A stretch of DNA of 64,000 bases from Malania oleifera (GCF_029873635.1 NC_080428.1:69330101-69394100); one strand, 5' to 3'. Shown: positions 48,076 through 61,000, counted from the stretch's first letter. A program made the numbers and translations. Notes: a model not told the origin generated them from the sequence alone.

Positions 48076-49931
48076 ATGTCAAATGAAAAGAGTTCAAAAA
48101 TCGAAATGTTCAATGGAAACAATTTTGGTTTTTGGAAGATGCAGATAGAAGATTATTTGGGAAGGAATTGCACTTACCATTGAAGGGTAAGCCAACATCC
48201 ATGAGCGAGAATGAGTGGGAGTTGCTTGATCGAAAAACCCTCGAAGCCATTAGAATAACGTTGTCGAAATCTGTGGCGTTCAATATCAAGCATATAACAT
48301 CCACCAAGTCTCTGAAGGATGCGCTCTCTAATATGTACGAGCAGCCTTCAGCAGCAAACAAGGTACATCTCATGAAAAGACTATTTACGATGAACATTTC
48401 TGCAGGTGAAAGTTTCAGCAGACATTTGAATAACTTCAATGAGTTGTCTAATCAACTCGCCTCAGTCGGGATAACATTTGACAATGAGATTCAGGCTCTA
48501 CCGATTCTCAGTCAGTTGCTTGAAAGTTGGAATGGTGTCGTTACTGCCATCTGTAGCTCCAAAGGAAAATCGAAGCTTGTATGCGATGAGGTAGTCAGCA
48601 TGATTTTGACGGAGGAAATAAGAATGCAGTCGAACCATGGCTCCATTTCGAGTTCAGCCTTGAACATGGAGAGTTGAGGCAAAGGAAATAGGAATGGACA
48701 ATCAAACAACCGCGGCAGATCTAGGCCTAGACAGTCTAAATCCAGAAATCCTAGAGGTACTCAGGACACAGGTTCCCAGAGCACAAAAGTTATTGAGTGC
48801 TGGAACTATAGAAAGACTGGTCATTATAAAAACCAGTGTAGGAGTCAGAAGAAAGAATTCGAAACGAGGGCAAAGATAGAAGCAAATATTGCTTGTGAAA
48901 ATGATGAGATGTTGATTTGCTTTTTGGAGAGCAAGCAGGAGTCTTAGGTCTTAGATTCCGGAGCCTCATTTCATGCCACATGCTGCAGAGATTGACTAGA
49001 GGTACACATTAGGTAATTATGGTAAGGTGTACCTTAGCAACGATCAACCTTGCGACGTAACCGGCAAGAGAGTTGTGAAGATCAATATAAACGGGTCAGT
49101 ATGGAAGTTGAAGGATGTCAGGTATATTCCAGACCTGAGAAAGAATTTGATCTCAGTTGGTCAGCTGGCAGATGAGGGATACACGATGAAATTCATTGGT
49201 GATGAATGGAAAGTTTCAAAGGGTGTACTAAACGAGGTAAGAAAATTAGAATACTTTTTCTAACCTCAAATGCCTCCATGTCTATTTCAGTACAGATTGA
49301 CATGTGTGAGGATTGTATAGTCGGGAAACAGAAGAGGGTTAGTTTCCAAATAAACACCGATGCCCCAAAGAAGAAGAGGCTAGAACTAGTCCACTCAGAA
49401 TGTGTGGGGACACAACAGCAGAATACCGAGAATCCTTAGGTGGAGGAACCAGTAGAGTAGATCGTCGCACCACCTTCTCCTACTCTAGCTTCGGAGCTTA
49501 GGAGATCTACTCGGTCTCATGTACCAAACAGAAGGTATATTGATTACTTACTTCCTACCGATGGAGAAAATCTTGAATGCTATGATGAAGCATGTTAGGT
49601 GGTTGATACGAGCAAGTGGAAGCTTGCGATGAAGGATGAGATGAAGTCCCTCACCTCCAATAGAAAGTGGGAACTAGCTGAGTTGCCCAAAGGCCTTCAC
49701 AACAAGTGTGTGTACAGAATCGAAGAGGAGCATGACGACTCCAGAAGGTACAAGTCTCGGTTGGTAGTCAAAGGCTTTAAGCAGAAGGAAGGGATTGACT
49801 ACACCGGCATTTTTACACCAGTTGTGAAGATGACAGCCATCAGATTAGTCCGCAAGAATCGAGGAGACAAGAAGATGGTGACTACAGAGAAGCTGAAGTT
49901 GTGTTCAATTTTAGTTGGTCTTCATGCCTGA
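48076..49931 (+). pseudogene. Copia gag, protease start and truncated pol
   Basis: ATG at 48076 opens gag (MSNEKSSKIEMFNGNNFGFW). A frameshift near 48165 moves the reading to the frame with LKDALSNMYEQPSAANKVHL and FNELSNQLASVGI (UBN2-type gag, to 48677). A zinc knuckle near 48805 reads CWNYRKTGHYKNQC, with the second Cys replaced by Tyr. LDSGASFHATC (protease) is at 48955-48990, followed by LKDVRYIPDLRKNLISVGQL (GAG-pre-integrase), CEDCIVGKQKRVSFQ, a jump to RYIDYLLPTDG and the RT start, then the pol C-terminus at 49931. Several stops. Not functional. Confidence 0.8.
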
Positions 49932-50709
49932 AGACATATTTTGAGCACATCATTTATTCATGATACTGGTTGAGGAGGCGTCTTTATCTCCAAGTGGGAG
50001 ATTGTTAGAGTTGGAGCCAGAAGACAGCCAGGAGACACAGCTGGAGACGCGTTGCAAGCTAGGAGTTGAGTCAGAAACGCTGTGTATTTATCCACCATTA
50101 AACCTCTCCATTGTAACTTCCATTCATGATTAATTTTATCTTAATTGTGATTTAAATTCCAAGCCCTATAAATAGAGGGTGTGGAAGATGTAAAATATAG
50201 TGCAGAGAGAGTACAGAGAAGCTCAGAGAGAGCAGAGAGGAAGAAGGGAGGAAGAGAGAGAGAGAGTGTGTGTGAGAGTTGTAATTTTTCCGGTAATAGT
50301 GAATATTTGGTGTGTGCTCCATAGACGTAGGTTGTTATTGACCGAACCACGTTAAAATTTTGGTGTCACTTTGATCTGGATGCTCACAGGTTCCTAACAC
50401 AAATATTTAAACCAAACTTTCCATAAATACATTGAAATTCTTCTAGGTAATAGAGAATGTTAAAACCAGTCATTTCACTCAAAATTATTACTTCTACTTC
50501 TCATTGCCTCCTATGCTGTTTTTGTAAAGAATTTATCGTCATGAGCAGGCTTAAAAAATTACTGTTAGTTACTGAGGTCATATTCAAGGGAAAGGGGTTG
50601 ATCTTATATTTGAATTTTTAAACTGGCTAAAAAAGTCGTGAAACTTATCAGAAATATAAATAAAAAAATTCCAACTTCATTTAAAGAGAAATAGAACTAT
50701 AGAATCACA

Positions 50710-50830
<121 letters not shown>

Positions 50831-50869
50831 AACATGAACTCTACATAGGAGCTGATAAGCTGCATAAGC

Positions 50870-50876
50870 TATAAAT
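50870..50876 (+). promoter_or_regulatory. Candidate TATA box of the HD-Zip gene
   Basis: TATAAAT in the context GCTATAAATCCCTC, about 300 bp upstream of the main ATG. It would put transcription start near 50900-50910 and give a leader of about 270 nt. Confidence 0.45.
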
Positions 50877-51077
50877 CCCTCAAGCCAATTTGTTCATCGA
50901 TCTCCCTTCGTTTTTCAGAAATTCTTGTTCGTTTTTAATGCCAATAAATTAAGATTTGTACTGCTTTATGATCTGTCAAGTTTCATCCCCATTGATCCTC
51001 CTCTCTGATTAATATCTGTCAAATTGGAGTAGTGTGGATCTATCTTCATCTCTAGCTCTTTCTTCCAAACTCTAAAG

Positions 51078-51182
51078 ATGACAGTTCGTAGAACATCATC
51101 ATCATCATCATCAGCACCAGATGAAGTTTACAATAGGAATGATAATGTTGCAGGTGGCAGAAGCAGCCTAGCTAGGTCATGA
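51078..51182 (+). CDS. uORF in the HD-Zip leader
   Basis: ATG at 51078 opens a 34-codon frame (MTVRRTSSSSSSAPDEVYNR..., ending GGRSSLARS) whose TGA (51180-51182) overlaps the main ATG (51179-51181) as ATGA. The Ser run is a (TCA)n repeat. Its termination exactly on the main start suggests translational coupling or repression. It could also be spurious if transcription starts downstream of 51078. Confidence 0.5.
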   Translation: MTVRRTSSSSSSAPDEVYNRNDNVAGGRSSLARS

Positions 51183-52974
51183 CTTGCCCTCCTGGGATAA
51201 TGGCCTTTTTCCCAAGCAATTTCATGCTTCAAACTCCTCCTCATGAAGATCACCATGAACACCAACCTCCCTCCTCCCTCAACCCAATCAATCTTACCTC
51301 TAATTGCACCCGGCTACAAGATCACTTCCACGGTACATAAATACTTTTCCATCTCTCTCTCTCTCTCTCATCAACATAAATGCATAGATATATGCTTTTA
51401 ATTTAAATATTGAATGGGTTTAATTAATTAGTTTCAACTGTTAGTTTCTTGAGTTCTGTATAAAAATATATTGTGGGTACTGCTGGTGGGTGCAGGAGGC
51501 GTTGCATCGTTTTTGGGGGGGAAGAGATCCTCCATGTCATTTTCAGCAGGGGTTGAAGTGTGTGAAGATACAAACGGGGAGGATGATCTATCGGATGATG
51601 GATCACAGGGCACAGGGGAGAAGAAGAGGAGACTCAACATGGAACAGGTGAAGACCCTCGAGAAGAACTTCGAGTTGGGCAACAAGCTGGAGCCCGAGAG
51701 GAAAATGCAGCTGGCTAGAGCCCTGGGCCTGCAACCAAGACAGATTGCCATTTGGTTCCAGAACAGGAGGGCAAGGTGGAAGACCAAGCAACTCGAGAAA
51801 GATTATGATCTCCTCAAGAGACAGTTTGAAGCCATCAAAGCTGACAATGATGCCCTTCAAGCCCAGAACCAGAAACTTCGTGCCGAGGTAAATACTAAAA
51901 TACACTGATACATACACATGTTCGATCCAAAAAGATGAGAACTTTGAAATTTCAGCTTGAATATCATTGATCAATTCATGTCATATTGTAGTATTAGTTA
52001 GAAATGTAAAATGCTCTTTGTTTCTTTTTCTGGGGATGGATCGATCTATAGCTTGATGGGTCATGTGGGATATATATTTATATATATATAAGGACTTCAA
52101 GTCCTGCATCAGAATAGGGATCTTGCTGATTTTAATTATATAGAATAAAGTTGGGGAATCATGAACTTCTTTTCTCCTATTATGGAGACCTGTGCCTTTT
52201 GACCTTTTCTTGGATCATGATTTTCAGAAGAAACCTTTATTTTTCTTTTCTCTGTTGGAAAACTGCATGGACTCATAATTGTTTTTGGCAAATCAAAGCT
52301 TCTTTTTGTGTCCTGTGTCACTTTTTGAGGGATTGATTGATCATGGCCTGAAGCAAAAGGGTATATTGTTAGTCATGTATGGCTCTGAATGACACAAGAT
52401 CATATCTCTCTTGCATCTTTTGGGTAGCTACCTAGCTAGCTCCCTTGCCATCATTTTATATATGAAAAAACTTAATCAACCAATTCTTTTTATAATTTAT
52501 TTTTATTATTCATGCTAAGTGAGTAACATATGCCTGCTTCATTCATCTATCTTGATGCATATATTTTTTACTTAATATAAATGGATGCAGATAATGACTC
52601 TGAAAAGCAGAGAACCCACTGAATCAATCAACCTCAATAAAGAGACTGATCAGGGCTCTTGTAGCAATAGAAGTGAGAATAGCTCTGATATTAAGTTGGA
52701 CATCTCAAGGACACCTGCAATTGACAGCCCATTGTCCACCAACCCAACAACCACAAGTAGACCTCTCTTCCCTTCATCCTCATCCATGAGGCCTTCAGGG
52801 GTGGCCCAACTCTTCCAAAGCCCACCATCATCAAGGCCTCATGACCTCCACAAGAATATCATTACTGATCCAACGGCTGTCAAGGAAGAAAGCTTTTGCA
52901 ACATCAACATGTTTTGCGGCATTGATGATCAATCTGGGTTTTGGCCATGGCTAGAGCAGCAGCATTTCAATTGA
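51179..52974 (+). CDS. HD-Zip class I transcription factor, ATHB13/ATHB23-like (3 exons)
   Basis: Exons 51179-51332, 51496-51887 and 52591-52974 join by GT-AG introns (donors GGTACAT and GGTAAAT, acceptors TGCAG and ATGCAG) into 309 codons plus TGA. The N-terminus [20 protein letters not shown] is characteristic of the ATHB13/23/3/20 (alpha) clade. The homeodomain occupies about residues 93-152 with [10 protein letters not shown] at 138-147. The leucine zipper has heptad residues L151, L158, I165, L172, L179 and L186. A NREPTES-like block ([15 protein letters not shown]) starts exon 3 and the C-terminus has the aromatic WPWLEQQ activation-type motif. Class I proteins bind CAAT(A/T)ATTG as dimers in the nucleus; this clade is linked to stress and growth control. 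The start is chosen by homology; it overlaps a uORF stop. No lesion seen, so likely functional. Confidence 0.95.
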
Positions 52975-53270
52975 TATGATGATCATCAAGGCAACCCATC
53001 TCTTCACTTCGCTACCCCTACTTAAAATTTCCATCCCATGCGTACCTTGGAATATGCCCACCGGCTTCTCATTCAGAAATTGATGCAAATTACATTACTG
53101 TTATATTTTTATTATCATTATCATTATTATTATGCGTTTAAATTAAATTCATGTTTTGTTATTTAGATTATTGGTGTATAAAGTAGAATATTATTATATG
53201 AAGTTAAAACCCTGATGGGCTTCATGCAAAAACTTTATATTATATATATTTATATGGAGGAATAAAGGAG
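52975..53270 (+). other. 3' UTR of the HD-Zip gene (inferred)
   Basis: Non-coding AT-rich tail with a canonical AATAAA at 53261-53266, about 290 bp after the stop codon. The cleavage site is inferred only. Confidence 0.45.
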
Positions 53271-54938
53271 TATTGGGTCTTTAATTTTTGAGTTAAATAG
53301 CATCTTTAATTCTCAGAGAGACAAGAGAGGAGATGTTTGCTAGGTTGGATGATGAAAAAATTTTCAAAGATAGATTATATTATATCTGTTCTCTGGTGCA
53401 GCATGGACCATGAAAAAAAAGGGATTCTGTCCTCTCATTATAATTTTTAATCTCTCTTTCTTCCATTTTTTCAATTTTTTTTTCTCTGGCTTGCTTTGGA
53501 ATCATGCATGTTTTTGTACTATTGATGAAATAAAAAATGTTATCAAGTGCTTTGAAGAAAGTCTGGCAATGATTTTGCAGATTTCATTTGTTCGGGCCAA
53601 TGCATGGTGAACAAATCTACTTGATGTTAAATAATTAAAGAACAAGTTCATGAGAGAGAGAGAGAGGGCATCAAAGCACACATTCCAAGAGGGAAAGAGG
53701 ACAAACAGAAGGAAGAGTGGGGAAGAAAACAAGGGTGGGCGGGGAAATGGTCATTCTCGTGAAGGGGACTTTGGCAAATGTTGTACGTACGTGCTGACAA
53801 TTAAACAATCAATATTGGCAATCAAATCCCATCCTCCATGAGGAAAGCTTCCTTTCTTCCTTCCTTCCTTTTGGGTTTTGGCATTTACCCTGGCCTAGAG
53901 TCTGGATCAGTAAATTAACAAGTGAAAAGTCTACTGCTCTCTCTCTGCTCGTGATACATGTAAGAAAATTCATGTCACCCACTCAGTTAATTCACCCCCT
54001 ATGGCTATGCCCTAATACCATCTAACGCACACAATCCCTCCCTTCACCTTTCTTTCACTTGTACTTGCATGGGTAATAGGTATACCCCATTTTCGTACTT
54101 CTTCCTTTCTGCATAATAATCTATAGTTTATCCTTAGGTCCTAGCTAGCCCATTTGACTTAAATTAAGTTTAGGCTTAACTTCCTAAGCAAATGTTAGAA
54201 TTTCACTAAGCTCGAAGTGAAAATTTCAACGCAAAGTGTATTTATTATAGACACATCAGAGAAACATATGCATTGCACGAAGTAAAAAGAGTTAGTATAT
54301 GCTTTACATACATTTTCATATTTAATGAATTTACGCTCGAGGAAGTGTATAGTTTATTTGATAATGCATGATAATTAGTTTCATAAAGGTTACACTTACC
54401 TTTTAAATATAACTATTTTATTTACTTACTGCTTTGTGGGTATTGTATTATATCTATAGTACCATTATTTAAAGCAGAAAGAAAAAGTGTGATGTTTGAT
54501 AAATAAGTGTTGTACTACACTTATTTTATTAAGAAACTATTCTTTTGCTTTCACTTTTGCATCTTTACTTTTTAACTATCAAAAGACAGATCGTAATATT
54601 GAAAAATTAATACTTAAAACTTTCTGTTAAATGTACATTATTTTGCCCATTCTCATTATGAGTGCCTTAAATTGAGGCTTATATAAGATTGAATTGAATG
54701 AAGGGGAGATCAAACGGCTAGCAATAATGAGTTCTCAAAAAAAAAAAAAAAAGTCTTAATTAAAAATATATAATTATATACACAACCCATTCTACAAATA
54801 TGTTGTGTTGGTGGATTGTGAGTTCAGATTTTCTCATAGGTTCAATTATATCATTTTAAGATTGACAGTGGAGATTTCATTAAAGACGTTAGTTCAGGAA
54901 ATTAGGATTAGATAAACAACTTGGAATATAGGGACACT
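53271..54938. other. Intergenic DNA, no gene seen
   Basis: AT-rich with a GA run at 53652-53668 and a TTCC run near 53850-53869. No coding frame, RNA gene or terminal repeat was supported. Confidence 0.6.
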
Positions 54939-57775
54939 TGTGACGCCCTGATTTTTTTTTTGTACAATTTTTTTTTTCCACTAATACATAAATAAATTTA
55001 TATTCACTCTTCATCCACAACACTCACAAATCGGCCACATCAACAACCCTACTACCATTCATACGACCAGACCCGCATTGGATATCGGGTAAAAGGTCAT
55101 TTCATTATCACAACCTAACAGTGGAAGATATTATAATTACATTATACAGAATACAATACCTAGAGTATCTACATACACATATATACATCACCATCACAAA
55201 CTCAAATCAACCCAACTCTAGGGGAAATTATACATCCCCTAATCCAAAAACTCACCCTGTGTGTTAGGGTCTCAGCTCCCTATGATCACGGAGTTCTATC
55301 ACCTAGCCTATCCTTGTTCCCTGAAAAAATTTAGATAGTTTGGGTGAGACACGTCTCGGTAAAAAGGAATAAATTATTTACAGTGTGTGGCCATATGAGT
55401 TCAGTTATAACATGCTTTATTTTTCAAAACAACATTTTATCTGAGAAAATACACTGATATTCACATTCTCATAATCATATAGATATACAATACAAGCTTT
55501 TATAAGCTTTAAAATCATTTTTCAAATTCAATTATTTCCCATACATATTTACCGGCGAAGTTCCCGAGAATAAGGAAGATTACTTGCTCATACAGGTAGC
55601 TTCCCTCTGCCCTATAACGTTACGTAGCCAGGAATGGCCACATCCGATACCTATCAGAGCACTCACCTTACTCAGTAAGCCCTCAGGCAGAGAGTTTCAC
55701 TTCGCCTCAATTATTTATTTTATAAAACACACACTCTTTCATTTCTCATAATTATTTCTCATTTTAACTCATTACATATCTATGTATACATAAATTCACA
55801 TTTATGTACTTTACATAATACACTAAATCACATAATTCCAATTCTCAACACATTCACGATTTCCATACTGAGCATACCTCCCAAACGACATCAGTAGGAA
55901 TCTCACAACACAATTTCCAAACTGAGCATACCTCCCCAACGACATCAGAAGGAACTTCGCAACACAATTTCCATACTGAGCATACCTCCCCAACAGGCAT
56001 TAGTAGGAACTTCACACACACACACAGAGTCTCCATACTGAGCATACCTCCCCAATGGCATCAGTAGGAACTTCGCACGCACACCCAATCTCTATACTGA
56101 GCATACCTCCCCAACGGCATCAGTAGGAACTTCACACACACACACACACAGTCTCCATACTGAGCATACCTCCCCAACGGCATCAGCAGGAACTTCGCAC
56201 GCACACACAATCTCCATACTGAACATACCTCCCCAACGGTATCAGTAAGAACTTCACACACACACACACATAGTCTCCGTACTAAGCATATCTCCCTAAC
56301 GGCATCAGTAGGAAAGGAATACCACCCACCCGCAATTATTGTGCGGTATTGGCATATCATCAATCATATTTCAGCATATCTCATCAATTTAATATTAATA
56401 TTCTCATCATTTTTTGTGCACATTTCATCATCTCATAATAATATATATCATATTTCACATATTTCCTCATTTCCCAAAATACTCATTTTTCATGCAAATA
56501 ATTTCTACTCACGTATAAATATCACATCAATCATTCTCATCTCAATATTTTCTCAGAAAATACACATCATTATATTTCATAATTTTCAACACATGTCATG
56601 TGCCACACAATTTTCATCCAATATTCATAATATGTTAATTTCACACTGCAAAGCATCACGATTTAATATTACTCAAATGCCACACAATTTATCTAATATT
56701 TATATCATAATAACTTTCAAGAAAAATATCATATGCTCATTTTCACGTATTAATTCACACAGTAATTCTAAAAATACTTTTATAATTTATTCCCCTTACC
56801 TGACTTACTGAGAGTCTCGTTAGGACCCAAACCCCATGCCCTTGGTGCCCGAAATTCGACTCCTGTAATTTGCATTTTTCCTAGATTAATTAATTAATTT
56901 TTCCAAAATACTACCCATCTAGCCTTCGCTAGGCCCCATATACCTCAAATAACATTTAAACTAATATTTGACACCCCCACTTAATTTTCTAAATTTTGCC
57001 TACAAGTCTCAAAATTACCCCCGCGGTGCTCACCCAAGCCTTATATTCCGAAAGTTCTACTTCAACTCCAGATGCTCAACATTTTAGCATTTCTAAATTA
57101 ATCCTAATTAATTAAAAATAAGTCGCTTAATAACCCTCGTACCCCAAATTTGGGGTTTTGCCCACGACCCCACGAGAATTCCGTCCCACTAGACTTGTAG
57201 AGAATCACCCATAGATTCTCGTGGTGGTGTCTGTTCGTTAATCAAGCTTATAATTTGCAAGAAATTAAAGAAAAATGGGAAATTGGCTTACCCTAGGAGA
57301 TACGTCTACAAGGCTCCTACCATTGATCCGCTCTGGTAGAAATGACGGCAGTGGAGAATGAAGTCTAGCGGTATCTTCTGATTTTCAATCGAGCGAAAAT
57401 TCGTCACGAAATCAAGAAGAGAGGGAGAGAGAATGAAGAGAGAGAGAGAGAGTGTCTGCACGCAACAGAAGAAAAGAAGAAGAAGAAGAAGAAGAAGAAG
57501 AAGAAGAAAGAAAAGAAGAAACAAAATAAAAATAGACAAACCTCCTGAAGCTTTCTAGCTTCAGGAGAGTAATAATAATAATAATAATAATAATCATAAT
57601 AATAATAAATTTAATTAATATTAATAATAATATATTTTATTAATAAAAATAAAAATAAATTTTAATTATTTTTTTTCTTTTTCTTTATAATTCTGATTAA
57701 TTAATTAATTAATTATTATTATTTTTTTGGGAATCACTCCACTAATTTTCTATATCCCTTTTGGGGGTTATTACA
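54939..57775 (-). repeat. Gypsy element 2, 3' LTR
   Basis: A 2837-bp LTR. It includes an eight-copy minisatellite of 53-63 bp at 55858-56320 (CTGAGCATACCTCCCCAACG core plus CA run), the block GTGAGACACGTCTCGGTAAA at 55344, the complement of a GGTAAGGGGAATAAA donor-like block near 56790-56806, GAA repeats at 57474-57507 and (AAT)n at 57571-57610. Confidence 0.9.
55858..56320. repeat. LTR minisatellite, 8 copies
   Basis: Unit of 53-63 bp: TCCATACTGAGCATACCTCC, then CCAACGGCATCAGTAGGAAC and a variable CA run. Copies begin near 55861, 55916, 55969, 56031, 56090, 56153, 56212 and 56275. Confidence 0.9.
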
Positions 57776-58094
57776 TTCTCCTCTCCTTATAAAAATTTCA
57801 TCCTCGAAATTTGTCATTCCCTTGTTTCCCATCCTTAGCGAAAATACTTCTAATTTTATTAATTACCCTCACTTATGGCGGAGGAACACCGTGGTTACAA
57901 AGAGGGTTCTAGGAGATTACAACTATTCAAAATTCACCCAAAGCCTATCATATTTCAGAACTAAAAACTCTACCTATCCTATATTACATTATACAAATAA
58001 AAATATACAATATTATTACATTCACTTGATTGTCTCAACTCTAAGCTCCACTGAATAAGAGTGGATATCTCCAGCGCATCTGGTCCTCTAGTTC

Positions 58095-61000
58095 CTAGGA
58101 AGCCTCCTCAACAACATGATAGCGCCACAAAACTTTTACTAGTGGAATCTTCTTCGTGCGTAGCTCTCGTTCCTTCCATTCAAGAATCTGCACTGACACT
58201 TTCTCATAAGTTAAAGTATCACCCAACTCCAGTGCTTCATAGATGATCACATGGGAGGGATTTGGGACGTATTTCCTTAGTATAGCAACGTGGAATACGT
58301 CATAGATCCTAGACAGAACTGGTGGTAATGCCAACCGATAGGCAACTGGACCCACTCTTTCAAGAATCTCGAATGGTCCAATATACCTAGGGCTCAGCTT
58401 ACCCTTCCTCCCAACCTCATAACTCCCCTCATCGGTGCCACCTTCAGGAATATGTGATCTCTTGTGTCAAAATTCAGTTCTCACCGGCGAGTATCTACAT
58501 AACTCTTCTATCGGCTCTGTGCTGTTCTAATCTTCTCCCTAATGAGTCTGACTTTATCCTGAGTCTGCTGTATCAGCTCTAGCCCCAATATCTGTCTCTC
58601 CCTGATCTCATCCCAGTACAATGGGGATCGACACCTCCTGCCATACATCGCCTCATACAGTGTCATCCCAATGCTGGCATGGTAGCTGTTGTTATACGCA
58701 AACTCGACCAGTGGCAAATACTGCATCCAACGACCTCCAAAATCCAGCAATAAATGCCTGGTAATCTCCCTCTACCAGCTCCACACCAAGTCTCTCCAGA
58801 TCCATCTGAATCGGATGTTGAATCTCCACTACAGACATAGATGAATCCACTGATTTTCGACTCAAAGCATTAACAACCACATTAGCCTTTCCCGGGTTGT
58901 AGCTGATAGTGCAGTCGTAATCCTTTATTAGCTCCAGCCATCCACTGCCTCATATTTAATTTCTTCTGCGTGAAGAAATACTTTAAACTCTTATGGTCAG
59001 TAAATATCTCACAACTACCCCCATATAGATAGTGTCTCCAAATCTTCAGTATGTAAACAATCGCCGCCAATTCCAAATCATGGGTAGGGTAGTTCTTCTC
59101 ATATTCTTTCAACTGTCGTGAGGCATAGGCTATCACTCTCCCTCATAGCATCAACATGCATCCGAGCCTATTATGGGAAGCATCACTGTAAATTACGAAC
59201 CCCTCTTCTCCTGAAGGAATCGTCAACACAGGCGCAGTGATGAGTCATTACTTCAACTCCTGGAAGCTCTGTTCACATTCATCAGACCACTTAAACTTCA
59301 CTCCTTTCCTAGTCAATATGGTCAATGGGCCTGACAGTCTAGAGAAGCCCTCAACAAACCTGCGGTAGTACCCAACCAATCCTAAGAAACTTCTAATTTC
59401 GTGCATGTTCTTTGGTTGTGCCCAGTCCACTACCGCCTCAATCTTATTCGGATAAAAAAAAATACCACCCCTGGATATAACTGTCCAAGGAAGGTAACCT
59501 GTTCCAACAAGAACTTGCACTTCTTAAGCTTCGCATACAACTTCTTCTCTCTCAGCACCTGAAGGACTATCCTCAGATGTTCCTTATGCTCCACTGGGCT
59601 CTTCGAATACACCAGTATATCATTAATAAATACTACCACAAACTGATCCAAATATTGGTGAAAAACCCTGTTCATCAAATTCATAAACATTGCAAGAGCA
59701 TTCGTCAAACCAAACAACATAACTAGAAATTCATAATGGCCATACCATGTTCTAAATGCGGTCTTCGGAACATCTTCCGCCCTGACTTTCACCTGATGTT
59801 ACCCAGAGCGTAAGTCTATCTTCGAAAAGATCTGTGTCCCCTATAACTGGTCAAACAAATCATCGATACGCTGGAGCGGGTATTTATTCTTGATAGTTAC
59901 TTTGTTTATTTCTCTATAGTCGATGCACAACCTCATCGAGCCATCCTTCTTCCTCAAAAACAAAATCGGTGCTCCCCAGGTCGACACACTGGCTGAATAA
60001 ACCCCTTATCTAATAGTTCTTGCAACTGCTCTTTCAATTCTTTCAGCTCTGCCCGTGCCATTCTATATGGTGCCTTCGAAATAAGCGTTGTCCCCACAAC
60101 CAAATCAATAACGAACTCTACCTCATGATCAGGAGGTAGTCTCGAAAAATCCTCGGAAAATACATCAGAAAAATCCCTCACCACTGGGATCTCCTCCACC
60201 CTCAGCTCCCCTTCTGATATTGCCTTCACACGGGCTAAATATCCCTGACAGCCTTCTAATAACAATCTACATGCCTGAATAGCATATAGTAGCTGAGGTG
60301 GGGTGCGCACACATGATTCCATGAACCTGTACTCCTGTCCTTCTGGAGGTCTGAACATTACCTCTCTCTGATGGCAATCAATGTTGGCACAGTGGGCAGT
60401 TAGCCAGTCCATTCCCAAGATTACCTCAAATCCATGCATGTTCAAAATCACCAGATTAGCTGACAAAGAGCTCCCCTAAATACCCACTAGACAGTCTCTG
60501 AGTACCTTTTTTCATATCCCTACAGCCCCAGTCGGCGTAGCAATAGAAAAACTAATATCTAACTGTTGAGGCTCAAACCTACACAACTTTACATAATCCC
60601 GGGCGATAAACGAATGCATCGCCCGAGAATCAAACAAGACAGTAGCTTTAAATGACAGTATTGAAACAGTACCTATCACCACATCTCCCGCCGTTTCAGC
60701 ATCTCTCGGCATCAGTGCATAAACTTGTGCCGGGTCAGTATTCCTCTATTGTCCACCTCGAGGTGCCTGATAGCCTCCTATATATGGTCGAGGAGCAACC
60801 GCTACCGCTGGTGGTTCCTGACAGTTCCTCACAAAATGCCCACGCTAGTGGCACTGATAGCAGACAACCTCCCTCGCTCGATACTCTCCTCAGTGCCTCC
60901 TCAAACATCTGGGACAAGGAGGGAGCATTTGTGTACCTTGTACTGCTTGCTCTCCTCCTCCCTATCGTCGTCCTTCTCTACTATCATATCTCCTCCATAG

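Larger units (their letters stand above)
46055..50399. mobile_element. Copia-derived insertion with inverted end LTRs
   Basis: The left LTR (46055-46438) is in minus orientation and the right LTR (50003-50399) in plus orientation, so both outer ends are U5 ends (CCTAACA). In between: a minus-strand 3' half (46439-47295), a plus-strand partial 5' LTR (47296-47376), primer site TGGTATCAGAGC (47379-47390), gag and truncated pol on plus, then the right LTR. CAAGC (46050-46054) and CAAAT (50400-50404) flank it: 3 of 5 identical, both differences transitions. Removal restores the LINE frame, so the 4345 bp entered as one unit. Confidence 0.85.
44781..50554 (-). mobile_element. 5'-truncated LINE split by a copia insertion
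   Basis: Flanked by AAAATTACTGT at 44770-44780 and 50555-50565, an 11-bp duplication, with a poly-T (poly-A complement) at 44785-44797 marking the 3' end. Net LINE length is about 1.43 kb. It encodes the end of RT/zf-RVT (VWFKYL/TVDDRIQTQKILMISTCDCC, where the slash is the copia site) and RNase H. It landed upstream of the HD-Zip gene, antisense to it. Confidence 0.85.

Noticed and set aside
55854..56363. Frames with repeated SVWKLCCE or VCVC units
   Set aside because: They translate the LTR minisatellite; unit lengths are not multiples of three and the frames do not persist.
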